The translations under genes and the position numbers were made by a program. From an uncultured Oscillospiraceae bacterium (GTDB lineage: Bacteria; Bacillota; Clostridia; Oscillospirales; Acutalibacteraceae), in contig UQSH01000005.1 in NCBI GenBank assembly GCA_900543795.1, positions 6,459 through 70,458 on the forward strand: a stretch of DNA of 64,000 nt, read 5' to 3'. Below are positions 43,786-51,483 of the stretch, one piece after another. Each line of letters opens with the position of its first letter. Within the stretch, counting starts at the first letter, position 1. The notes under the pieces were generated by a model, which saw nothing but the letters and a program-made list of their open reading frames with translations, ran no database searches and was not told the DNA's origin.

Positions 43786-44071
43786 TGAAAACAGAAAATT
43801 GCGTCTTGCTTGTATATGTATTCCGCTTGCGGTTATGTTCTTTGCTTGTGCAGGCTTTGTTGCTTCTCAAAGCGCAGATATAAGCCGTCTCAAAAAGCAG
43901 GAGGCTGCATACACTCAGCAGCTTGCTCAGCAGCAGGCTGAAAATGAAAAGCTTGAAGCAATTCTTGATTCCGATAATAAGGATGAATATATAGAGCAAA
44001 AGGCCCGTGAAAAAGGATATGTTAAATCCGATGAAATCGTTTTTTACGATGTTTCGGGCAGCAGTAATTAA
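43760..44071 (+). CDS. divIC: Septum formation initiator DivIC / FtsB-like
   Basis: Bitopic division protein of the DivIB-DivIC-FtsL complex. The 103-aa protein has a short cytoplasmic start, one membrane segment (about 17-37), a coiled coil (about 40-72, rich in Gln/Glu/Ala), and the family's IEQKAREKGYVKSDEIVF segment. The final position of the yab cluster is as in B. subtilis. It overlaps yabQ by 26 bases and is followed by a terminator. Confidence 0.9.
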   Translation: MKALLQKINENRKLRLACICIPLAVMFFACAGFVASQSADISRLKKQEAAYTQQLAQQQAENEKLEAILDSDNKDEYIEQKAREKGYVKSDEIVFYDVSGSSN

Positions 44072-44084
44072 AATGAATAAATCT

Positions 44085-44127
44085 GCCGAGTTGTGCCTGC
44101 GGGCTTTTTCTCGGCTTATTTTTTTGA
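44085..44127 (+). terminator. Terminator of the mazG-divIC run
   Basis: GCCGAG (44085-44090) pairs with CTCGGC (44110-44115); a smaller GCC/GGC stem can form inside the loop. It is followed by TTATTTTTTT. Confidence 0.75.
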
Positions 44128-44156
44128 ATAAATAAAATTGTGAAAAGGAATTCGAT

Positions 44157-45002
44157 ATGAGAGAAATTAAGGCTTCGGATATAACAAAAGCAGTTGAAGA
44201 GCTTGTTATTAAAGCAAATAAAATTCTGCCGTGTGATTTGGTGGAATGTATTTCAGATTGTGAAAGGTGCGAGGATAATCAAACCGCAAAATCCGTTCTC
44301 GGAGATTTGCAGGCGAATATTGACGCCGCCTGCGAGCTTGATATTCCTGTTTGTCAGGATACCGGTATGGCGGTTATTTTTGCAGAGATAGGTCAGGAGG
44401 TGCATATAACAGGCGGCTCCTTTGAGAATGCGGTTAATAAGGGCGTTTCTCTCGGATACACTAATGGGCTTTTAAGAAAGTCTGTTGTTAAAGATCCGTT
44501 TTTTAACCGTGAAAACACAAATGATAACACTCCTGCCGTTATCCACACACGAATTGTTGACGGTGATAAAATTAAAATTACAGCCGCACCAAAGGGCTTT
44601 GGAAGCGAAAATATGAGTTCGCTTAAAATGTTTACTCCGAGTGCAAAAAGGGAAGATATTATCGGCTTCGTTGTTGAAGCGGTTAAAAAAGCAGGCTCAA
44701 ATCCCTGTCCGCCTATTGTTGTCGGAGTAGGTATCGGCGGAGATTTTGAATATTGTGCCTTGCTTGCAAAAAAGGCTCTTTGCCGCCCTGTTTCAAGCAG
44801 TAATCCCGATGATAACTATGCTTCTCTTGAAAAAGAAATTCTTGAAAGGGTTAATTCTCTCGGCATAGGTCCGCAGGGCTTCGGCGGAAAAACAACCGCT
44901 CTTGCAGTTAATGTTGAAGTGTATCCGACTCATATAGCAGGGCTTCCCGTTTCGGTAAATATCGGTTGCCATGTAACACGCCACGCAGAAAAAGTTTTAT
45001 AA
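44157..45002 (+). CDS. fumA: Fumarate hydratase class I, alpha subunit (FumA/TtdA type)
   Basis: Iron-sulfur hydratase subunit interconverting fumarate and malate (or tartrate to oxaloacetate). The 281-aa product has the cluster ligand in PVCQDTGMA, then TDNxP-like NDNTPAVIHTRIV, PKGFGSENMSSL, and GVGIGG, with GKTTALAVNVE near the end. It is the N-terminal half of the two-subunit enzyme. The beta subunit normally follows directly but is not here: the next gene is a methyltransferase. Both the fumarase and tartrate dehydratase readings are possible. Confidence 0.92.
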   Translation: MREIKASDITKAVEELVIKANKILPCDLVECISDCERCEDNQTAKSVLGDLQANIDAACELDIPVCQDTGMAVIFAEIGQEVHITGGSFENAVNKGVSLGYTNGLLRKSVVKDPFFNRENTNDNTPAVIHTRIVDGDKIKITAAPKGFGSENMSSLKMFTPSAKREDIIGFVVEAVKKAGSNPCPPIVVGVGIGGDFEYCALLAKKALCRPVSSSNPDDNYASLEKEILERVNSLGIGPQGFGGKTTALAVNVEVYPTHIAGLPVSVNIGCHVTRHAEKVL

Positions 45003-45015
45003 AAGGAAAAAAATT

Positions 45016-46131
45016 ATGTATTTATATATGACGGCTCCGTGCCTTTTCGGCGTTGAGAGTCTTGTTTCGGACGAATTAAAGCAGATGGGTGCAGAAAATG
45101 TCTGTGCAGAAAACGGAAGAGTGTTTTTTGAGGGAGATGAAAGCATTCTTGCCCGTGCTAATATTAATTCACGCTTTGCAGAGCGTATTTTAATTGTGTT
45201 AGACAGGTTTAAGGCAACTACCTTTGCGGAGCTTTTTGACAGAGTTAAGCTCATCAATTGGAGCGATTTTATCGGCTCAAAGGATACCTTTCCCGTTAAA
45301 GGGTATAGCCTCAACTCCTCGCTTCATTCGGTTCCCGACTGCCAAAAAATTATTAAAAAAGCAGTTGTTGAAAGTCTTAAAGAGGATTACGGTATAGGTT
45401 GGTTCGAGGAGAGCGGTCCCGTTCATCAAATTCAGTTTTCAATTATCAAGGATGATGTAACCGTTATGCTTGACACCTCGGGCACGGGGCTCCACAAAAG
45501 AGGCTATCGCCCCGAATCAAACGACGCTCCCATTAGGGAAACTCTTGCTGCTGCAATGTGTTCTCTTTCTCATCTTCGCCATTATCACACCTTGTATGAT
45601 CCGTTTTGCGGAAGCGGAACAATTCTTATTGAGGGTGCAATGCTTGCCCATAATATCGCACCGGGCATTAACCGTAATTTTGAGGTGGACCGTTGGGGCT
45701 TTATTCCCGAAAATGTTTGGAAGCAGGAACGGGCAAGATGCCGTGATATTATTAAAACAGACACGGATTTTGCTGCCTTCGGAAGCGATATAGACCCTCG
45801 TGCCGTAGAGCTGACTATGATAAACGCAAAAAGAATTAAGGTTGATAAATTTATTCACCCTTCCGTTTGCGATATAAAGAATTTTAAACCGTCAACCGAG
45901 AGAGGGACGCTTGTAACAAATCCGCCATACGGCGAGCGTATGCTTGATATAAGAGATGCCGAAGGACTTTATAAAATTATGGGTGAAAAATTTGTTTCCC
46001 AAAAGGGCTGGAGCTACGGTATCATTTCTCCCGATGAGGAGTTTGAAAAATGCTTTGGCAAAAAGGCAGATAAGCGCCGTAAGCTATATAACGGTATGAT
46101 TAAATGCCAATATTATATGTATTTTAAATAG
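45016..46131 (+). CDS. THUMP-domain class I SAM-dependent RNA methyltransferase
   Basis: A 371-aa rRNA or tRNA guanine-N2 methyltransferase of the RlmL-N / YpsC group. The N-terminal ferredoxin-like plus THUMP domains (about 1-155) are followed by a Rossmann domain with DPFCGSGTILIEGA (SAM binding), FGSDIDPRAVE, and the catalytic NPPYGER. By homology to YpsC and the RlmL N-terminal half it may methylate 23S G2445, but this is inference. It starts 13 bases after the fumarase gene. Confidence 0.92.
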   Translation: MYLYMTAPCLFGVESLVSDELKQMGAENVCAENGRVFFEGDESILARANINSRFAERILIVLDRFKATTFAELFDRVKLINWSDFIGSKDTFPVKGYSLNSSLHSVPDCQKIIKKAVVESLKEDYGIGWFEESGPVHQIQFSIIKDDVTVMLDTSGTGLHKRGYRPESNDAPIRETLAAAMCSLSHLRHYHTLYDPFCGSGTILIEGAMLAHNIAPGINRNFEVDRWGFIPENVWKQERARCRDIIKTDTDFAAFGSDIDPRAVELTMINAKRIKVDKFIHPSVCDIKNFKPSTERGTLVTNPPYGERMLDIRDAEGLYKIMGEKFVSQKGWSYGIISPDEEFEKCFGKKADKRRKLYNGMIKCQYYMYFK

Positions 46132-46134
46132 TAA

Positions 46135-46171
46135 AAAAGGCTTCGGAAACCGATAATTTCCAAAGCCTTTT
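46135..46171. terminator. Bidirectional terminator
   Basis: AAAAGGCTTCGGAAA (46135-46149) pairs with TTTCCAAAGCCTTTT (46157-46171), with one C/A mismatch. A/T runs on both sides serve the methyltransferase (plus) and the HprK-like gene (minus). Confidence 0.88.
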
Positions 46172-46184
46172 ATTTTATGCACTT

Positions 46185-46901
46185 TTATTTTTTAGGCTTC
46201 ATTGCATTGTAAGAGGTTAAAACCGCTTCATCGCTTATGTTACAGCCCATATCCCATATAGAAACCTTTGAAAAAATTTCGTCAAGCACATCAAGCAGCT
46301 TTTCCATCGACTCCGCTCCGAGCTTTCGGACAGTCTGCGAAAAAATATTGTATATCGCCTTTGATGTGTCTGCCTTTTTAATGGTGTTTTCCTCGCTTCT
46401 CTCAATAAAGCATATTCCCGCAAGCTCAACATTTTCAGGCGTTGAATAATCATATTTACCGCTCCACGGCGTTCCGCAGGCGTAAACCCTTCCGTCAATA
46501 ATTCTTATTGCAGGCTTGTCGTCGTTAAGGATATATGCTTTGTCCTTAAAATGCTTAAGCCAAAGCTGAGTGTGCGTTGATTTTCCTATTCCGCTGTCGG
46601 CAGAAAAGGCATAAGCGTATCCGTCTAAAACAACGCAGGAGGAGTGAAGCAGAATACCGTTAAATTTTATAAGCTCTGTATAAAAATCCTGCCCGGTGAG
46701 CATATATTCCCAGTCGTCTGTGTTAAGCTCGGGATGCTCCTTGCAGGCGTTTTTTATCCGCTCCTCGGTTATATCTATAACTATATCAATTTTTTGATTT
46801 TCGCTTTGATTGCTTGAAAGATAGGGGATTGCCTGTTTTTTTGTTCGCCCTTTTTCATTTTTTATTTCAACAGTTAATCCTGCAATGTTATATATCGCCA
46901 C
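46185..46901 (-). CDS. HPr-kinase-like P-loop protein
   Basis: A 238-aa protein distantly related to the HprK/PEP-carboxykinase kinase fold. The core runs LLHSSCVVLDG (residues 84-94), the P-loop SADSGIGKSTHTQLW (100-114, Lys 107), ILNDDKPAIR and ACGTPWSGK. This type is common in Clostridia and in some peptide-modification loci, where relatives phosphorylate a peptide or partner. Here no PqqD-like protein, precursor peptide or maturase is adjacent. Start GTG 46901 follows AAAGG; there is no in-frame ATG near. True HprK is encoded separately at 52872. Substrate unknown. Confidence 0.85.
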   Translation of the reverse strand: MAIYNIAGLTVEIKNEKGRTKKQAIPYLSSNQSENQKIDIVIDITEERIKNACKEHPELNTDDWEYMLTGQDFYTELIKFNGILLHSSCVVLDGYAYAFSADSGIGKSTHTQLWLKHFKDKAYILNDDKPAIRIIDGRVYACGTPWSGKYDYSTPENVELAGICFIERSEENTIKKADTSKAIYNIFSQTVRKLGAESMEKLLDVLDEIFSKVSIWDMGCNISDEAVLTSYNAMKPKK

Positions 46902-46957
46902 AGCTCATAGCCTTTCAAATGCTTATTTTTCTGCACCTTAACGCAGTTATATTAATT

Positions 46958-46986
46958 AGTATAAATTATTTAATTATTATAGTCAA
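46958..46986 (-). promoter_or_regulatory. Predicted promoter of the HprK-like gene
   Basis: Minus strand: TTGACT (46981-46986), 17 bases, TATACT (46958-46963), within the region divergent from dinB. Confidence 0.72.
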
Positions 46987-47021
46987 GAAACTTTTGTGTA
47001 GAACATTTTTTCGAATTTCTG

Positions 47022-47050
47022 TTGACTTTTTGTTGCAAATTTTATATAAT
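47022..47050 (+). promoter_or_regulatory. Predicted promoter of dinB
   Basis: TTGACT (47022-47027), 17 bases, TATAAT (47045-47050). It is back to back with the HprK-like promoter. Confidence 0.78.
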
Positions 47051-47064
47051 AAAACAAATGTTCG
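47051..47064 (+). promoter_or_regulatory. Candidate LexA (DinR) box at the dinB start site
   Basis: AAAACAAATGTTCG directly follows the -10 element. Against the B. subtilis consensus CGAACRNRYGTTYC it matches 11 of 14 positions, including the full AAC-N4-GTT core. Position over the predicted transcription start fits repression of an SOS polymerase. Confidence 0.6.
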
Positions 47065-47085
47065 ATAGATTGTGCGGTGTTAAAA

Positions 47086-48336
47086 ATGGAAAGAACAATA
47101 CTTCATATTGACTGCAATAAGTTTTATGCCTCTGTTGAATGTCTGCATAATCCTGAATTAAGGGATAAGCCCGTTGCCGTGGGAGGCAGTCAGGAGGACA
47201 GGCACGGAATAATTTTAACAAAAAATGAAATTGCGTCTGCCTACGGAATTAAAACCGCCGAGCCTATATGGCAGGCAAAGCAGAAATGCCGTGATTTAAT
47301 AGTTGTTCCGCCTAACTTTCCGCTTTATGTCCGTTTCTCCGAAATGGCAAGGAATATTTATAAGGACTATACGGAAAATATTGAGGCATTCGGGCTTGAC
47401 GAAAATTGGCTTGATGTAACAGGAAGCCGAAAAAGCGGAGAGGAAATTGCGCAGGAGATAAGAGAGCGTGTTAAATTTGAACTCGGAATAACGGTAAGCA
47501 TCGGCGTTTCGTGGAATAAGATTTTCGCTAAATTCGGCTCCGATTATAAAAAGCCGGATGCCGTAACCGTTATAAATAAGGATAATTACAAGGATATTGT
47601 TTGGAAAAGTCCCTGCTCCGATTTGCTCTTCGTTGGCCCTGCAACAACAAGAAAGCTTAATTCCTACGGCATTTATACAGTCGGCGAGCTTGCCTGTGCA
47701 GACGCTTCGTTTCTGCGCTCTGTTTTCGGTAAAAACGGAGATGTGCTTCACACCTTTGCAAACGGTCTTGACTCCTCTCCCGTAAGCCGCATAAGTGATG
47801 AGCAGGCAATTAAAAGTATAGGAAATTCAACAACAGCTCCTCGCGATATGATAAACGATAACGATGTTAAAACCGTTTTTACCGTTCTTGCCGAAAGTGT
47901 TGCAAGGCGGTTGAGAGAGCAGGGAGTGAAGGGGAGAACGGTAACCATAACAGTTAGAGATTGCGATTTAAGAAGCTTCACAAGGCAAACCCGTCTTGCC
48001 TGCTGCACAGATATTTCCTCTGAAATAATATCTGCGGCTATGCGGCTTTTTAAAGAAAATTATCACTGGGAAAAGCCCTTGAGAAGCATAGGCGTTTCCG
48101 TTTCCGATTTCGGCGAAGAGGTGCTCCAATTCGATTTAAACAAAACAGTTGAAAGGCACGAAAAGCTTGAAAAAATCGAATGTGCCGTTGATGAAATAAG
48201 AAGGCGCTTCGGAAGCTTTGCCGTTCAGCGTGCCTCAATGCTTGCAGACACATCCTTGAGCAGCTTCAATCCTCATGATGACCACACGATACATCCCGTT
48301 GGATTTTTTAAAGAATATAAGGAGAACAGATTATGA
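47086..48336 (+). CDS. dinB: Y-family DNA polymerase IV
   Basis: Translesion polymerase expected in the SOS response. From ATG 47086 it is 416 aa. HIDCNKFYASVEC carries the first catalytic Asp, FGLDENWLDVTGS the second acidic pair, and SIGVSWNKIFAKFGSDYKKPDA the fingers/palm region; a helix-hairpin-helix and little-finger domain follow. GTG 47077 is a possible alternative but is itself part of the GCGGTG ribosome site. Its stop overlaps the next ATG (ATGA). Confidence 0.94.
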   Translation: MERTILHIDCNKFYASVECLHNPELRDKPVAVGGSQEDRHGIILTKNEIASAYGIKTAEPIWQAKQKCRDLIVVPPNFPLYVRFSEMARNIYKDYTENIEAFGLDENWLDVTGSRKSGEEIAQEIRERVKFELGITVSIGVSWNKIFAKFGSDYKKPDAVTVINKDNYKDIVWKSPCSDLLFVGPATTRKLNSYGIYTVGELACADASFLRSVFGKNGDVLHTFANGLDSSPVSRISDEQAIKSIGNSTTAPRDMINDNDVKTVFTVLAESVARRLREQGVKGRTVTITVRDCDLRSFTRQTRLACCTDISSEIISAAMRLFKENYHWEKPLRSIGVSVSDFGEEVLQFDLNKTVERHEKLEKIECAVDEIRRRFGSFAVQRASMLADTSLSSFNPHDDHTIHPVGFFKEYKENRL

Positions 48337-48569
48337 TTAAAAAATATGTTGAGGTTTTCGCAAAATTTGACACAGAGGGAAAAATAATTCCCTTTATGAT
48401 TAGGCTTGACGATGAAAAATATGAGATAGACAGGGTTTGCGATATTCGCCCTGCCGCTTCTCTTAAAAGCGGAGGCGCAGGAATAAGATACACCTGTCGT
48501 ATAATGGGCTTAACAACCTATCTTTTTCTCGAAGAATCAAAGTGGTTTATAGAGTCTGCCGCCTGCTGA
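48333..48569 (+). CDS. Small protein co-translated with dinB
   Basis: A 78-aa soluble protein starting within the dinB stop codon. It reads as a small beta-rich domain: IRLDDEKYEIDRVCDIRPA, then GGAGIRYTCRIMG and TYLFLEESKWFIESA. I recognise this as a small family seen beside dinB in other Clostridia, but know no function; the coupling suggests an accessory or regulator of the polymerase. There is no membrane segment. Confidence 0.8.
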   Translation: MIKKYVEVFAKFDTEGKIIPFMIRLDDEKYEIDRVCDIRPAASLKSGGAGIRYTCRIMGLTTYLFLEESKWFIESAAC

Positions 48570-48613
48570 TTAAACAAAAAAATAATAATGCAATAATTAA
48601 ATTCCTTATCTTG

Positions 48614-48642
48614 TTGCAAAATATTATTAAAAGTGGTAAAAT
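48614..48642 (+). promoter_or_regulatory. Predicted promoter of the aminotransferase gene
   Basis: TTGCAA (48614-48619), 17 bases, TAAAAT (48637-48642), followed by CGGAGGA and ATG 48672. Confidence 0.65.
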
Positions 48643-48671
48643 ACTTCCATAATTTTATCGGAGGATTATTT

Positions 48672-49934
48672 ATGTCTAAGCTTTATTCAGAATTAACAAG
48701 AGAGGAGCTTATTGCGGAAAGGTCCGCTCTTGAAAAGCGCTATAACGAATTTAAGGCAAAGGGCCTTAAACTTGATATGAGTCGAGGAAAGCCGGGTGCC
48801 GATCAGCTTGATTTGTCATCGGGAATTAACGATGTTAAGGATTTTATTGAAAACGGAGTTGATTACAGAAATTACGGTATCCTTGACGGAATACCGGAAT
48901 GTAAAAAGCTTTTTGCAGACCTTATGGGAGTTGAGCCTAAAAATGTTATAATAGGTCCAAACGCAAGCTTAACTCTTATGTTCGATTATATTTCGCAATG
49001 CTATACTCACGGCGCAGGCTGTGCTCCTTGGTGCACTCTTGAAAGCGTTAAATTTCTCTGCCCCGTTCCGGGATATGACCGCCATTTCACAATTCTTGAG
49101 CATTTCGGAATTGAAATGATTAATATTAAGATGAATGAAAACGGTCCCGATATGGACTCAATTGAGGAATATGTTAAGGATGAAAGCGTTAAGGGCATTA
49201 TCTGCGTTCCGAAATATTCAAATCCGCAGGGCATAACATTCAGCGATGATGTTGTAAGAAGAATAGCCGCTCTTAAACCTGCCGCAAAGGATTTCAGAAT
49301 TATATGGGATAATGCTTATTGTATTCACGATTTAGACGATAACGGCGATGAGCTGCTTAATATATTTGATGTTCTTCCCAAATATTCAAATGAGGATATG
49401 GTTGTTGAGTTTTGTTCAACCTCAAAAATAACCTTCCCGGGTGCAGGCGTTTCCGCTCTTATTGCAAGTGATAATAATATTGCTTCAATCAAAAAGCGTC
49501 TTAATGTGCAAACAATCAGCTATGATAAAATGAATCAGCAGCGCCATGTTAAATTCTTCGGCGATGCAAACGGCGTTCGTAATCATATGAAAAAGCACGC
49601 CGCAATTCTTAAACCTAAATTCGATATGGTGCTTCGCCATCTTGATAACGAGCTTTCGGGCAGGGGAATTGCTTCCTGGGTAAGCCCTAAGGGCGGATAT
49701 TTCATCAGCCTCGATGTGCTTGATGGCTGTGCTAAAAGAGTGGGCGAGCTTTGTAAGGAAGCAGGCGTAACGCTCACAACCGTAGGTGCAACCTTCCCTT
49801 ACGGAAAGGATGAAAGAGATTCAAATATCCGTATTGCTCCAAGCTATCCTCCTGTTGAGGAGCTTGATTTGGCGGCAGAGCTTCTTTGTATCTGTGTTCG
49901 TCTTGCTTCGGTTGAAAAATATCTCGCAAAATAA
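48672..49934 (+). CDS. Aspartate aminotransferase, MocR-like class (type Ic)
   Basis: A 420-aa PLP-dependent aminotransferase of the PF12897 (Aminotran_MocR) group, whose studied member from Corynebacterium uses aspartate. Features: KLDMSRGKPGADQLDL at residues 37-52, YRNYGILDGIPECK, GPNASLTLMFDYI, PVPGYDRHF, and the PLP lysine in STSKITFPGAGVS. An upstream ATG at 48633 overlaps the promoter and was not chosen; CGGAGGA precedes 48672. It would interconvert oxaloacetate and aspartate. Confidence 0.88.
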   Translation: MSKLYSELTREELIAERSALEKRYNEFKAKGLKLDMSRGKPGADQLDLSSGINDVKDFIENGVDYRNYGILDGIPECKKLFADLMGVEPKNVIIGPNASLTLMFDYISQCYTHGAGCAPWCTLESVKFLCPVPGYDRHFTILEHFGIEMINIKMNENGPDMDSIEEYVKDESVKGIICVPKYSNPQGITFSDDVVRRIAALKPAAKDFRIIWDNAYCIHDLDDNGDELLNIFDVLPKYSNEDMVVEFCSTSKITFPGAGVSALIASDNNIASIKKRLNVQTISYDKMNQQRHVKFFGDANGVRNHMKKHAAILKPKFDMVLRHLDNELSGRGIASWVSPKGGYFISLDVLDGCAKRVGELCKEAGVTLTTVGATFPYGKDERDSNIRIAPSYPPVEELDLAAELLCICVRLASVEKYLAK

Positions 49935-49941
49935 ATTAAAG

Positions 49942-49963
49942 GGTGAGCGTTTAGGCGCTCACC
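49942..49963 (+). terminator. Hairpin after the aminotransferase gene
   Basis: GGTGAGCG pairs with CGCTCACC around TTTAGG, with only short A and T flanks. It is probably a weak terminator before the transporter gene. Confidence 0.55.
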
Positions 49964-50000
49964 TTAAATATTATCATTACCATAGAGGATATAAACCGTT

Positions 50001-50885
50001 ATGAAAGCTGCTTTAAATAATAAAACAAAAGGCGTAATTTTTATACTCCTTTCGGCCGTTTGCTTTACGGGTATGAACACATTTGTAAGGCTTTCGGGAG
50101 ATTTGCCCACTATGCAAAAGGTTTTTTTCAGAAACCTTGTTGCAATGATTTTTGCTTTCATTGCAATTGTTAAGGCGGGAGAAAGCTTTAAGCCGAAAAA
50201 GGGAAGTATGAAATATCTTATTTTACGCTCCGTTGTTGGGCTTGCAGGAGTTTTCGGAAACTTTTATGCGCTTGATAAAATTGAGCTCTCAAATGCTTCC
50301 ATGCTCAATAAAATGAGTCCGTTTTTCGCCTTGATTTTCTCGGCAATATTTATAAAAGAAAAAGTTAAGCCGAAGCAGGCGGTGGCAATTGCCGTTGCCT
50401 TTATAGGCGCCCTGTTTATCATAAAGCCAACCTTTTCAAACGAAAATATTATCGCTTCAATGGCAGGCTTTTTGGGTGGTATGTGTGCAGGCGGAGCCTA
50501 CACCTGCGTTAGATGGCTCGGAATTAAAGGGGAAAACGGAAAGCTTATCGTGCTCTTTTTCTCTGCCTTTTCAACACTTGTAACCGCTCCTTATCTTATT
50601 TTAAATTATCATTATATGACGGCTTCGCAATGGCTCTTTTTGATTCTCGCAGGTGTGTGTGCCGCAGGCGGTCAGTTTACAATTACCGCTGCGTACACCT
50701 ATGCTCCCAGCAGAGAAATCTCCGTTTACGATTATTCGCAGGTTGTTTTTGCGGCAATAACGGGCTTCTTCGTTTTCGGAGATGTGCCGGATTTGTGGTC
50801 GTTTTTAGGATATATAATTATCTGTTCAATGGCAATTTGGATGTTCATATACAATAACAGGAATGAAAGCATTAAAAAAGCATAA
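50001..50885 (+). CDS. DMT-superfamily (EamA) transporter
   Basis: A 294-aa membrane protein with about ten hydrophobic segments in two EamA repeats (about 10-140 and 150-285). GVIFILLSAVCFTGMNTFVR opens the first repeat and GGMCAGGAYTCVRWLG the second. Such proteins export or exchange small metabolites such as amino acids or nucleosides; the substrate is not evident. It may be co-transcribed with the aminotransferase upstream, given the weak hairpin between them. Confidence 0.9.
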   Translation: MKAALNNKTKGVIFILLSAVCFTGMNTFVRLSGDLPTMQKVFFRNLVAMIFAFIAIVKAGESFKPKKGSMKYLILRSVVGLAGVFGNFYALDKIELSNASMLNKMSPFFALIFSAIFIKEKVKPKQAVAIAVAFIGALFIIKPTFSNENIIASMAGFLGGMCAGGAYTCVRWLGIKGENGKLIVLFFSAFSTLVTAPYLILNYHYMTASQWLFLILAGVCAAGGQFTITAAYTYAPSREISVYDYSQVVFAAITGFFVFGDVPDLWSFLGYIIICSMAIWMFIYNNRNESIKKA

Positions 50886-50918
50886 ATTAATCAATATCTT
50901 GGTGTAAAGTAAAAATGC

Positions 50919-50947
50919 TTGCATTTCTCTATATATTGTGTTATAAT
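50919..50947 (+). promoter_or_regulatory. Predicted nrdR promoter containing an NrdR box
   Basis: TTGCAT (50919-50924), 17 bases, TATAAT (50942-50947). The spacer holds TCTCTATATATTGTGT (50926-50941), which matches 14 of 16 positions of the NrdR-box consensus acaCwAtATaTwGtgt. NrdR binding here would block RNA polymerase, so autorepression is likely. The usual second box 31-32 bases away is not clear. Confidence 0.72.
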
Positions 50948-50983
50948 AACCATCGTTAAAAGCTTTTAAGGGGGTTTTTATTT

Positions 50984-51427
50984 ATGAAATGTCCGTTTTG
51001 CGGCTGCGATGAAAGCAAGGTTATTGATTCAAGGCCAACAGATGAAAACGAAAGAATACGCCGCCGCCGAGAGTGTGTTGAATGCGGTAAGCGTTTCACA
51101 ACCTATGAGGTTATCGAGGATGTTCCGATTATCGTTATCAAAAAGGATAAGAGCCGCGAGGTGTTCGACAGAAACAAGGTTTTAAAGGGTATGCTTCGTG
51201 CGTGCGAAAAAAGGCCTGTAACCTCAACAGAGCTTGAATCCGCCATTTCCGAAATAGAAGCCACTCTTCAAAGTGCAACAGACCGAGAGGTAACAAGCGT
51301 TCGTATCGGCGAGCTTATTATGGAGAAGCTCCGTGATATTGACGAGGTTGCCTATGTTCGCTTTGCTTCTGTTTATAAGGAGTTTGACTCTGCATCTTCC
51401 TTCGTTGAAGAAATCTCAAAGCTTTAA
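50984..51427 (+). CDS. nrdR: Transcriptional repressor NrdR
   Basis: Represses ribonucleotide reductase genes according to ATP/dATP level. The 147-aa protein has a zinc ribbon (CPFCG, C3/C6; CVECGKRFTTYE, about C32/C35) then an ATP-cone domain (VIKKDKSREVFDRNKVLKGML). Length is normal. No reductase gene is in this window. It has its own promoter with an NrdR box and a terminator. Confidence 0.97.
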   Translation: MKCPFCGCDESKVIDSRPTDENERIRRRRECVECGKRFTTYEVIEDVPIIVIKKDKSREVFDRNKVLKGMLRACEKRPVTSTELESAISEIEATLQSATDREVTSVRIGELIMEKLRDIDEVAYVRFASVYKEFDSASSFVEEISKL

Positions 51428-51438
51428 TTAAGTATCAA

Positions 51439-51468
51439 AAAAGGGGCTGTTTTTTTACAGCCCCTTTT
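51439..51468. terminator. Bidirectional terminator between nrdR and the glycosyltransferase
   Basis: AAAAGGGGCTGT (51439-51450) pairs perfectly with ACAGCCCCTTTT (51457-51468) around six T. It serves nrdR on the plus strand and the glycosyltransferase on the minus strand. Confidence 0.92.
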
Positions 51469-51483
51469 GCTTATCCAATGGTG

